Source of the DNA: Tubulanus polymorphus
Taxonomy: Eukaryota > Nemertea > Palaeonemertea > Tubulaniformes > Tubulanidae
Assembly (NCBI RefSeq): GCF_964204645.1
Contig: NC_134029.1
Coordinates: 23,082,450 to 23,146,449 of the forward strand
Direction of reading: 5' to 3'
DNA length: 64,000 nucleotides
In this document: one piece after another, positions 33,567 to 44,600 of the stretch
Layout: each line of letters starts with the position of its first letter
Numbering within the stretch: position 1 is the first letter of the stretch
Position numbers and translations under genes: made by a program
Notes under the pieces: model-generated
What the model was told of the DNA's origin: nothing
Databases searched by the model: none
What the model saw: the letters and a program-made list of their open reading frames with translations, nothing else

Positions 33567-36500
33567 ATGACACTTTCCCGAGCTGTTGACGGTATTTTGA
33601 TAAATGTTTGCATTGTATTGAGTTTGATACTGTATCTAAGAAGTTTTGGTTTTACTGATTCGGTCGTTTATTTCACTCAAACAGGTAAAAACCAGCGCAA
33701 AGCTTACCATATTCAGCAAAATCAAGTCCAATTCAAATCTATTTTATTTTTCCTCTTATTATGACATGATAGTGCTGGCTCTACTATGCGGTGTTGTTGC
33801 CACATACCTTGAAGTTCAAAGCTGTTCGCGCTTGATAAGTCTAACAGTGGGATGGAAACTTAGGTAAGTCCAAGTCAATAATGACGTTAGAATACCTTTG
33901 AAAAAAAAAAAAAAATATAATTTAAGATTTGTACTTAGGATGATTGTTCAGTCAATGAAATTGCATTTCAGACCCAACGTCAGTACTGGCTACAGCTCTG
34001 TTGTTTTGTTACCATTCGCTTTGTTGACAAGAGGATTTCTAAAACCAGGTATGAGAGAGATAAGTGAAAAATAGGCCCCTTTTCTTTATTCCTCCAACAA
34101 CAAATTTTTTGAATCACGTATTCGCAAATTATCCACTTCCTTCGTGAAAATACTTCTAGTACTTACCTTTACTATTATGTTATTGTAGATGATTATAACA
34201 TCGCGATGTCGTTATTCACGACAATAATTCTGATGTCGTCAATGATTGTAATCTGTTCGGTACAAGTTGCCAGCTGTAATATCAGCACGAAAGATTCGCG
34301 AGCGCGAAGAAAACCGAACCAATCGAACAGCAACATACTCACTGATTTTATACTGCCGTATCCGTTCAATTTGTGGTCGCCGTCACATTTAGCATTGGTT
34401 TTTCTCGGACTCTGTTTCCTCTACAGTTGCGGAGCTGGTAAGATTCTCTTACAGATTCCCTACAACTCCTTGATTCTTTAAAAAGTACCAATTTAGGAGG
34501 AGTCTACAGTAATTTGGATATGAAAGTTACGCAGACATCCTTGAAATTTTCTCCTAATATCGAGGGGCCAGTTGCACAGTTGTGACTTAAGTCCAAAAGT
34601 GGTCTTAGATCTTAAGACTGGTCTTAGTCGTTAGATTGGCTATAGTCTTTCTGATTGTGCCGTTTTTGTGTAATTTCAGGTTGGTCGTATTTCCTGGTCG
34701 TTACATTCTGTCAGATCATGTATTTGTGTTTGCTAAGCGTTAGTCTTCACGAATTCCCGGCCTCTTTCACAATCGGTGAAGCGATGATTCTTACGCAAGG
34801 AATAACGATGTTAGTGTTCGATACAATCTGTGATATACTGAGAAAAGTAAGTTTAAAAACTGACATATTAAATTGTGTATGAAACTGAATGGGATCTTTC
34901 ACGGTTCTAGCAGAGTAGGCCTACTGGGAATTCAGGGCAAACTTTGGAAATATTACGGAAATTGATAGATTTTATTTACCGATATTTAAGAAATATGTTG
35001 TTTGCTCATTGCGTAGTGTTGTTGACAGAAGCAAGTTTCTTAAATTATTTTTATCATCCAGTAACCTATAAGATGTTGTAAGAAAAAATCGAAAAATCAC
35101 CCATAAAAATACTGCAGGATAAACTAGGAAATGTACCGGAATGTTGATTAATCATATCACCACTATTATCTATTGCAGGTTGATTTATTTGTTTGTCGGT
35201 TTGACTCCACTGTAAGCTCTGAAGCTGCTTATATAACGAAAGTAAGATTCAATCACATCGGTAAGATTTAAATGTCGATATTCTCCGAGTCTGAAATGAT
35301 TTTGCGCTTTCCGTTGCAGATTATATTCGTATCGTTATTGCTGATGTCGATTGTTTTATATATGGTGCCGCGATTGAGAACGTCCTCACTGTTTTATACA
35401 GCATGTTTAATCATCTGTCTCATATTTACATTACCGTTACTGTATTACGGAATACAGAAAAATGTATTTACATGGCTTTTAAACTATTTATTCGTCAAAG
35501 AGAAGGTATGTTTGAGCAATGTATAAGGCTAAACAAAAATGATACCTTGTTTCTCCGCAGCGGCCGGGTCATTTTTGTAAAATATGATAAAATTTATAAA
35601 CAGTTCATTTCTATAGCGGCCGGGTCTGTTATGGTGAAATTGATCACGATTTAAAAAAAAGTAATGTATAGGGTAGATAGGCGGCCGGCCGGGTCAACAT
35701 TTAAGCTCAGCAGAGCGGAGAAACAAGGTATCAATTTTTTTTGGCCTAATTATTGTTCCATATATGAAGGATTTGCCTTATCACATGTACATATGTGTTT
35801 TTGGGCTGATCTAGGAAAATTGGAAGGCCAGGGTTGAGGGATGGGGTCCAGTTCCATAGTCAAGACTTACGACCAAAAGTTGTCGTAAATCTTAAGACTT
35901 GTCTTAAGTTGTTAGATTGGCTATAGAACTAATTTGGTCTTAGAACGGTCTTAAGTCTAAGCCCTGACTATGGAACCTGCCCCAGGAGAAAAGAAAAGGC
36001 ATTTCTCTGATAACGCCGAGTCAAAGGCTTCCGAAATGTTGCGATTTCCGAGAGGACGAGCGTCAAATTTACAGGTTTTAATGATCACTTTCTTGATGAA
36101 GAAGGCCACCACAATGGGAAGGCAGAGGTCCAGATTCCCGAGATCAGCCCCTTAAATCCGCCCCTGGTTTTATGTTCACACAATTAATATTCTCAACTCT
36201 TTCCATTGTAGATTTATCTAATCGCGTACTGGGCATTTATAACGCTGATATGTATAGTCATTGTGATCGTAAAAAATAAACATTCCTCATCGCAACAGAA
36301 AGTTTCCACGAAAGTACGAAAATACTTCCATTTAGCAGCAGTATTGATCTTCATACCGGGGTTAATAGTTGATCCAGAACTTCTCCTATTCGCATCCGGA
36401 GCAGCATTAGCAATATTAGTCTTATTAGAGGTACGTAATCAGTCTTATTTTATTCATCAATACCGGTATATCAACTTCAACAACATTTTCCTGAATGTCT

Positions 36501-37311
36501 CGTATTTTGTTCAGTTTATTAGATTCTTACGAATACGACCACTGGGCGAAATACTGAACAACGCGTTTCGAATTTTTTTGGATGAAAAAGACCAAGGATC
36601 TTTGATCGTCACTCATATTTATCTACTGGTTGGGTGTACCCTCCCACTGTGGCTATATCCGTATTCTTTAAATATTCAATATGGTAAGAATATGGCAACG
36701 AGGAATCATTTTTTTAGCCTTTCGAAGATTCAAAGGGTTAACTTAAAGTTTTAAGTTACTTGTAAAATCTGAAATTCTGACGGAAGATTCCACGGGTTAA
36801 CTTAATGTTTTTAGTAATAGTTATGACGTGTAAAATCTGAAATTGTAACAGGTAAATTTGATGTTTCATTTTGACAGTATATCTATACCAACTATGTTAT
36901 TTATATCTGTAGGTTGTATGTTGTTATGGTTTGCCGGTATTCTATCAGTTGGTGTAGGAGATACTGCAGCCTCTGTTATAGGATCAATGTGCGGCCGTCA
37001 TAAATGGCCAGACGGACACAAATCAATGGAAGGAACGTTAGCCGCGATTATGGCTCAGTCTCTATTTTGTTTCGTGATTTCTATGTTTGGTACGTACCGC
37101 TAGTTCCTGTTTCGGATATTCTGAATAATGAAATTTATGATCATATATTTTTTTATTTGTAGGTATTTTGCCGGAGTTTTCGCACAATTGTATCATGATG
37201 CTCGTGGTTATTGTATTGACGTCTCTTCTAGAAGCGTTCACTACACAAATAGACAATCTCATTCTGCCGTTATACGCATACAACTGTTTACAAGCATTAC
37301 TAATGGCCTAA
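33567..37311 (+). CDS. DOLK: Dolichol kinase
   Basis: Endoplasmic-reticulum membrane enzyme that uses CTP to phosphorylate dolichol, the lipid carrier for N-glycosylation, O-mannosylation and GPI anchors (family knowledge). There are eleven exons: 33567-33684, 33773-33863, 33972-34048, 34189-34437, 34680-34846, 35179-35241, 35320-35505, 36212-36430, 36515-36683, 36913-37089 and 37163-37311; about 554 residues, near the 538 of human. It is highly hydrophobic with many predicted helices. Conserved C-terminal blocks are VRKYFHLAAVLIFIPG, FIRFLRIRPLGE, FLDEKDQGSLIVTHIYLLVG, the CTP-binding GVGDTAASVIGS with MCGRHKWPDGHKSMEGT, and LLEAFTTQIDNLILPLY. The acceptor at 36912 was chosen because two upstream AGs lead to stops. 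In vertebrates this gene is intronless in its coding part; here it is broken many times. Confidence 0.93.
34564..34651. repeat. Cttaagtctaag-family MITE, partial copy
   Basis: Reads ggggccagttgcacagttgtgacttaagtcc and on to cttaagactggtcttagtcgttagattggctatag. This is the left half of the element found whole at 35843-35983 and 55187-55326. It sits just before DOLK exon 5. Confidence 0.6.
35526..35747. repeat. GATACCTTG-family MITE, copy 3 (best preserved)
   Basis: The terminal inverted repeats are aaaaatgataccttgtttctccgc and gcggagaaacaaggtatcaattttt. The interior has repeated cggccgggtc boxes, with ggcggccggccgggtc near the right. It is about 220 bp, in DOLK intron 7. Confidence 0.7.
35843..35983. 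repeat. Cttaagtctaag-family MITE, full copy
   Basis: The ends ggggtccagttccatagtcaagactta and taagccctgactatggaacctgcccc are inverted. It is about 140 bp in DOLK intron 7, close to the other MITE. Related copies are at 34564-34651 and 55187-55326. Confidence 0.65.
36722..36853. repeat. Tandem ~70-bp duplication in a DOLK intron
   Basis: The block gattc..gggttaacttaa(a/t)gtttt..tgtaaaatctgaaatt occurs twice in a row. The second copy ends with an unused AG before the chosen DOLK acceptor. Confidence 0.5.
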
Positions 37312-37329
37312 TGTCTATTTCAGCTTAGG

Positions 37330-37456
37330 TTGAGAGGACGTCGGGTGGCCTAGCACAGTCAGTTTTGGAAGAACTCGCCTGATAGAGGTCTTTGTGCTGG
37401 TCCTTTAAAGACCTACCTATATCAGGCTTGTACTAACAAAACTGACGTCCTCTCAA
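37330..37456. repeat. Long hairpin in the DOLK 3' UTR
   Basis: ttgagaggacgtc and gacgtcctctcaa are exact inverted copies. Inside, cagtcagttttg pairs with caaaactgac and cctgatagaggtcttt with aaagacctacctatatcagg. It starts 18 bases after the stop codon, so it is probably transcribed with DOLK. It could be a MITE. Confidence 0.6.
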
Positions 37457-37711
37457 GACATTAGGAGTTTTCAGTTTGATACCTCGATTTTTGCATAATG
37501 AATTTTGATCTGATTTAAATTGAAATAATTGACAGTACTGTTTACTTCATGAATTCAATACTACTTTGAATGACGAGTGGCGATTGAAATTTATTGTGAA
37601 CAAATTTGAATATTTTTTATAATTCACCAACTTTGATGGGGAGTGCATTATTATATCGTTGATGTACGCGTGTATTATGTATTTGTTTACATTGATTGAT
37701 ACAATGCTTGT

Positions 37712-37717
37712 AATAAA
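37712..37717 (+). terminator. DOLK poly(A) signal candidate
   Basis: AATAAA (in gtaataaacgc) lies about 400 bases after the stop, beyond the hairpin. Confidence 0.45.
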
Positions 37718-37814
37718 CGCATCGAATTTTATGTAATGGTTATATTACATTAATGGAAAATGAAGGACGATGCTGTCACAATCATTCATGGCTTCTTAAG
37801 ATAATCACCGATAA

Positions 37815-37931
37815 AGTGGGTCCTGGCTCATATCCAGGGGATGAGAAAGCTAAAGTGGGTCCTGGCTCATATCCAGGGAATGAGAAAGCTAAAGTGGGTC
37901 CAGGCTCATATCCAGGGAATGAGAATGCTAA
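37815..37931 (+). repeat. 45-bp tandem repeat with an open GPGSYPG frame
   Basis: Two and a half near-identical 45-bp units (aaagtgggtcctggctcatatccaggg..). In the plus frame each reads KVGPGSYPGNEKA. The repeat sits inside an 89-residue open frame, 37753-38022 (start MENEGRCCHN). The motif resembles the sperm-tail PG-rich (STPG/SHIPPO) repeat, but no flanking exons are evident, so I list it as a repeat rather than a gene. Confidence 0.6.
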
Positions 37932-38691
37932 ATCTCAAGTCATTTTTGGCCAATTGGGACTTCAGGAAATTGCATTAACTTTCAGTCCGTACACGGAATC
38001 CAGTTATTTTGGGAAGTTTTGAAGACGCTTCAATGATTGTCTTGATCGTTGGTTCATACATGTATCTACACTAAACTGGCCCGATCAGAATCAAGTTTAG
38101 CAGCAGTACAGCACATGATCAGTTGATCCTCTGTCAGCAAGCGTCGCATTCAAGCATGCAACCTAAAAAATAATTTCCTAATCTAATTTCCTCAATAAAA
38201 ACCATATTTGGCAATGAAGACTATACTTACAAGTTGAAAAATTATAGTTATCCTGTAGATTAGTAAAACCCATTAAAAAAATTAAGGCGAAGAAATACTG
38301 AATAAGAAAACCCAATGATTTTCATGTATCAAAAATTTGCGTATTTTATTTCATTGTTACCACGATATATCAATATATGACGCATCATCATATCAAGAAT
38401 GTATTACAAATCAAAATATAAATAGTGTTCTCTTAATAGCACAATAACATAAAACTGTTCAATCATTTGAATTTACACTAATTCACCTTCATAAATCATG
38501 GAATCATTTAGAAAAGTAGATTTTATTTGCACACGTTTTTACACATATTTGTTCCACTATACAAATACATTGCACAATAATGTATAAACTTACAAAATTA
38601 TCACAGATGATTAAAAATAGAATTTTCAATAAAAAGAAACTTCTTTAATGTAAGAATTCAACCGAACATGTAGTTTATGATTGACGGAGAA

Positions 38692-41600
38692 TTACACATA
38701 TTTTTTCCTTTCTTCATCCTTAAATTTTATTTCCTCACTTCTTAATTCCTGGAAAAATTTATGCAAGTCTTTTATTCCTTTGCAGTCGTTCGCTTGCCAC
38801 ACGTACAGCTGATAATGCTCCAATGAGTCTGTATCTTGTTTAGACATATTACATGATTTCTGCGCGACGATATACCTATCACCAACTGGTATCAACTGTT
38901 TTATCACACCTCTCGTCAGACTGTGTGCGTTTGAATGTAAAACACCCATTATGCACCCATAATCAGCATTATCTCCAATATTTACTACTATAATTTTGCC
39001 ATTCTTTTTGCTAATCCACAACGTATCCTTCACCACAACAACAGACGTCACGATGTTACGAGCAGTTATTGACGGTGTGTGTTCCAGATTAGGATGAGTC
39101 CTCACAAACGCATGAACTCGACTGACATCTCCATCCCCACTTACAGTAGAAGCATGCTTCCTCGCAAATGAGTGATCTAGACTGTTATCCCTATCCCCAC
39201 TTATAGTAGAAGCACGTGTTTTGCCATATGAAGTATATTCAGCCTGTGGATTTGGTAAAGTATGACTTGTAGAATTGTACACAGTACTGACGCTTTCAAA
39301 CGATTTGTTCTCATCAGTTTCCCTGACGATCATTTGCGCTACTTTTTTCAACGTTTCCTTGTCATTCTGCGAACCGTCGCCGTCCTCTTTGACTACTAAC
39401 GGCGACTTATGAAGACTTCGCAGGAATACATCGGCGAGACTTTCTTCTGTCGTATCGTGTTCGATATCGTCTAAAATCGACGACTCGACGTCATCACTAG
39501 TGTCCGATTTCAGCGTTGACTCTAAAGTAGAAATCGAATCAATTGAACTATCGGCTGCGTCTGCTTCTGCGTCTGCTGCAGAGAACGTTGATGTCATCAA
39601 ACTCTCTGCGATCACCGTATTTATAATATCCGTGTCGCAGTGAAACACGCGAGTTAATTGACGAGAACTCGCCGAAAACTGAAGAATACGCGTAGCATCT
39701 TTCTGCATGCACCAAACTCTGTCATCCAACGATTTCAACGATTCGATTTGCGCTTGCGCATCCAAGTATATGCGTTTTCCTTCGATTTTACTCGTTTTTG
39801 TACTCAGAACGGTTATCATATTACCTGCACTCACCCATATTTCATATTGGTCTAAAACGTGTTCCATACATTTCACTTCTGATGATGAACAAACTGTCTC
39901 ATGAGTAAGTATGTAAACTTTCGAAATCAACTGCCATTCGAACCTGACTTTTTTCCCTTTATAAAATGACTCGTAAAATTGATCGTTGTCCCTGCTTGAT
40001 GATGAAGTGCTGGTATTCTCCTCATGGGCGTTCTTTGTTCCATAGATGACTACATAACCATTGCTAGTACCGATATAAATACGCTGGTTGAATTCCTGAT
40101 GTCCATATATGAACGACTCCCTATCAGGTTCCTGAATAAAAAAATTCAATCAGAGAAATTGAAAGTTGCAGTTTGTCTGGTACACATTAATCAGTCCTAA
40201 GACCGAAGTTACCGGCAATGAAAATACAGTGGAACCTCGTTAGTACGATTCGGCTTACAACAAACCTCAGTAGTACGACGAATTTAAGAATTTCCAGCTT
40301 TTCCTATAGAAATGTTTGCTAAGTACGATCACATTAATAGGAAATATCCGGTAATGCGATGTAAAATCTTATGGGCTCCTATTCGTTTCAATTGCCATAA
40401 ATAAACACGCATAGTACCATGGTCCAAAATAAGTTTCCCTTTTTTAAAGTTGGACTCGTATGCATTATTCTTGTGTCCTCTGAATCTTTTGATTGCACAT
40501 CAAAGTTGAAGTGAAGTATTTTCAGGTAATTATAGAATTGAGATAATTATGGAATTGATTTTATCAAATGGTTGATGAGAAATTTAGTTAGTAAGATGAT
40601 TTTTTCATTTTCCCACGGACATCATAGGAATGAGGTTCGACTGTTTATGAATATTCTCTGTACCTGTCCAGTTGAAATTTCATGATATATCGACATAGGA
40701 ACTGCATCTAATGAGAATCTCTCAATCCGTTCGAGCATTCCCACTTTTGGGTATGAGTAAACTTCAATCTCATGACTCTGAAAATGTAAAACTGTAAGTC
40801 ACTAAACAATTGATCAAACAATAATGGACATATAGTTTGTATACGATATTCATTACCTGGTTTCCGAGCCACAATGTATTTTCTATGCGAGCCGCGAATG
40901 TGAGTTTAGGTCCAGGAATCGGTTGATTCTGTTGAAGAAATCCACCACGACGTATATTCAGACAATGATACATTCTACCTCTTCCTTGACCACCAAACAT
41001 CCACAACAGTTGATTTCTATTACCCTGAAATATAACACCCATATACCGGTAACAACAGAATATTTTAGAATTTTTGAAGTTTTTGAAGTCGACCAAAGAT
41101 TTTCAACATACCGCATAGAGGCAATTGACATTTCTCAATACTGGTTCATCATCCATCGGTTTCACTCGTTTCAATGCAAGGAATTGCGGTTCCTTCATTT
41201 TCTTGATGATAGTTTCAGCAGATGGACGTTCGTCGGGCCGAGTGAGCCAGCAATCTCGCATCAACTTTTCCATAAATGGAAACTGAGTATCAACGCTAAC
41301 ATCCTATTAGAGAAGCAAAACGACAACTTAAATGCTGCACATTGAGAATTCTTATTATTCAATGTATGGTACCTTCAGTTGAGGTCTTTCACCACGTTTA
41401 ACTGCTTTGTTGACTTCAACCGGGTGATGATATTGTTGATAGGGTGCATAACCAGACATAAGTTCATACAAAAACATAGCAAATGAAAATATGTCCACCT
41501 GCGTGTAAAAATTTCAACATCAGTTTAACGCGAACATTCACCGGAAATGAAGAGGAATTGTTTGTACAGTAGACACTCATCATACCTGCTGATCATGAGC

Positions 41601-44600
41601 GACACCAGTTTCAATTTCAGGTGCAATGAATCCCGCAGTTCCGTCATTGCCTATGATCCCCTGTGGGGTGCTGAAACGTGATATGCCGTAGTCAGAAAGT
41701 TTCACATTGATCGGTTTGTTTTCATCAAGGTTGAAGACGAGTACATTCTGTGCCTTCAAGTCGCGATATATGATGTTACTGTCGTGGAGATATTTCAAAG
41801 CAAAGCCAACCTGTAATATAAGTATTGAAAAGTAAATACCATCCATCAGTTCAAAGCCATTTCGGTGTTTATCTAAATATTAATTTATTGACCTGTAAGG
41901 CAATTTTGTGTGTCAGAAGGGGACTAAGTACGCTGGAATATGTCTGAAGTCCCTGTTTTTGAGCGAACTCTGTGCCTCGTTGCTCGAACACTTTCTGCTC
42001 TAAAACACTACGTAGACTGCCCAACGGTGCGTACTCAATCATCAAACAAGAAGGTTGAATACCGGCAGCGATTAATGAAATCACAAGTGGATGATGTAAT
42101 CGAGCCATCAACGTAACCTCCTGTCTCAGGGCTCGCAATGATGATATTATCTGAAAACCGCAATAAAATATCAGGAACTAGTGAATTTTTTTCTCATGTC
42201 ATACAATGTTTAAACTTCATGTTTATCTACCTTTAGGCCTCGCTCCTCGACTGTAAAATCCAATCCCAAACTGTCCAAACGATGTGATTTCCGACTATTC
42301 CTCATCTGCTCTGCTTTATGGCTGTCCTGACTTTCTTGTGATGAGTTGGAGCTACCCGTTTGCCTAACTATTAACCCAACAAAATTCATTCTGGTTATTT
42401 GATAAAATTTTAAATTCAATATTGCAACCTTCAACTGTTGAAGGTCTTAAGTTGAATTACGTACCATTTTCGCTGCAATGCAACAACTTTACAGCAACGT
42501 GTTTCTGTTTATATAGAGCCTTATAGACATTAGCAGCGCCTCCTTGTCCGAGTAGTTTATGTTTGCTCGGGTCCAAAATCAACTGTGACTGGTCCAAGTG
42601 CAACTTCGAAGGTAAATCGGCCATTGTCAAATCCGGAATTAGTTCTCTCAAAGGAATGCTTTGCTTTTGAATACATTTCATGTGAGTTTCCCCATCACTC
42701 AAAGCGATAGCGCAAGCTTCATAGGTGAAACAGGGAACTTGAGTGATTACTTGAACCATCTGTGGATCAGGCTGTTGACTAATACAGATTGGACACGGGA
42801 TGATTCGCTGGGTCAATGGTTTTCCACGTCCAAAACCCATAAGACCTGAAAAAATTATTCAAAATACATATAATTTCACAATGAAAACCGGAAAGAACAT
42901 CTATTGGGACGCAGAGCGAATGATTACCTGGAAACCACTCGAGCACCAGCGTATCGATCTGATCAGCTAAAAAGCCGAGAGGAGAAAAATCGTGTTCTTT
43001 CGAGAAAACCGAGATCAATAATCCCTGATTCTCATCCAGATTTGCGCTGAAATGATCGCTAGATGATTCAACGATGAAATGCCCGCCGCTGTAACACACC
43101 ATAATTCCCTTCTGCCAAAAGAACATTTGATCGGTATCGGTTTCGATAAAATTCTGGATGCCCGTATTTCGCCTCAATCTGTTACTAAACAATGTACTGG
43201 TACGTCTTCTCCTGAAAATCATCAACATATTTGCTAAGGAAATATATAGTAGGGTGACATTTACAAATATCAGAAGTCATATATAAAACTTACAGACTCC
43301 ACTCACGAGCCAGGAAGGTTTGTTTTCCGAGAGTACTTTGTGGTTGTGGTACCGGTATATCATCCGTTTCAATCTTCTGATGTAATTTTAAATGAACACC
43401 GACCAGCAGACGTGATATCAATCGACTCCAGAAACCACTTGGAATATAACTCATCTGGTACCAACGATACATAATTTCGCCGGGTGAATACTCTTCATTG
43501 CGGTCGTATCCAAAACGATTTTCGCTGAGTTTTGACGGAATGAAAAGCCTAAGAAAAAATGCAAATTGGAAATAAAGTCCTTTGAAGTGCCACTGTTGAG
43601 ACTAATGAAAAATATGGCGTTTTAACGAATTTGGCAGCATTATAAAGAATGGTATTTCCATTGAATTTGAGCAAATTTGTCTTCTGAAAAAAATATTAAG
43701 TAAACAGTGGCATTAAAACATCGTTTTAACAGATTTTGACTATATTTGTATAACAAGCATTTTCAACGAGTTTATCTCGCTGTCTAAGTAATAATTCATG
43801 CTTTTGAATATACCAGTACCTGTTGCCGTCGATTTGAAGAGCGATGTCAAATCGTTCGAGAATGTGAATGTACTTTTTACCTAAACCGGCAAAAAGCATG
43901 TTTTCCCCAGATTGCATTAAACAAGCCTCAAAGTCACTTATTCTAATCATTCCATTGTTCATGTGTCTCACGATTGACTATTGAATAAAAAATTTTTTAA
44001 AATGCATATAATTTTTTCTGATTTGAGTGATGGGTAAAAACTATGACAGCTGGCTGGTCAATACTATACCTTAACGTTGATTACATTAGCGAGGACTTTA
44101 CACAGCCAAGACGGATCAATGAAATATAAGACATTGAGGGCTCGCTGTTGGTCGTTGAAATGTAGTATCAACCCGATTTCATGCAGAAATCTCACAGCTG
44201 GAAACATAAAGAACCTATGAGGGTAAAACCAATCCAAACTCAACTATATCGCACAATCGTTTGATAACCTATGATGAAACACTCTTTCTGTGGTGTGATG
44301 ATATAAATACTTCTATATTTTTGAAGATGACTACCAATTTAAGGATCTATTCGAAACGCCAAATAATACATGTATTAGCTCGGGGTAACATTTTGGACTC
44401 GTTTTTTTCTTCTTTTTTTCTTATCGTGAAATTGTATAAAACGATCTTTTGAATCATTCATGAGATTACCATTGGCTACTTCTTCATCCGAGACGATATC
44501 ATTAACATCTGTCGGAATCTTCTCAATCAACTGATCGAATTCAACCGCCAACAAAACCGGTGGAATCTCATTTCTGATCATTTGTTCTCTTTTGTTCAGT

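Larger units (their letters stand above)
37312..38691. other. Convergent gap DOLK-LRRK1
   Basis: It contains the DOLK 3' UTR hairpin, the 45-bp repeat and an AT-rich LRRK1 3' UTR. A minus-strand AATAAA at 38522-38527 is a likely LRRK1 poly(A) signal, 165 bases past its stop. I see no further gene. Confidence 0.55.
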
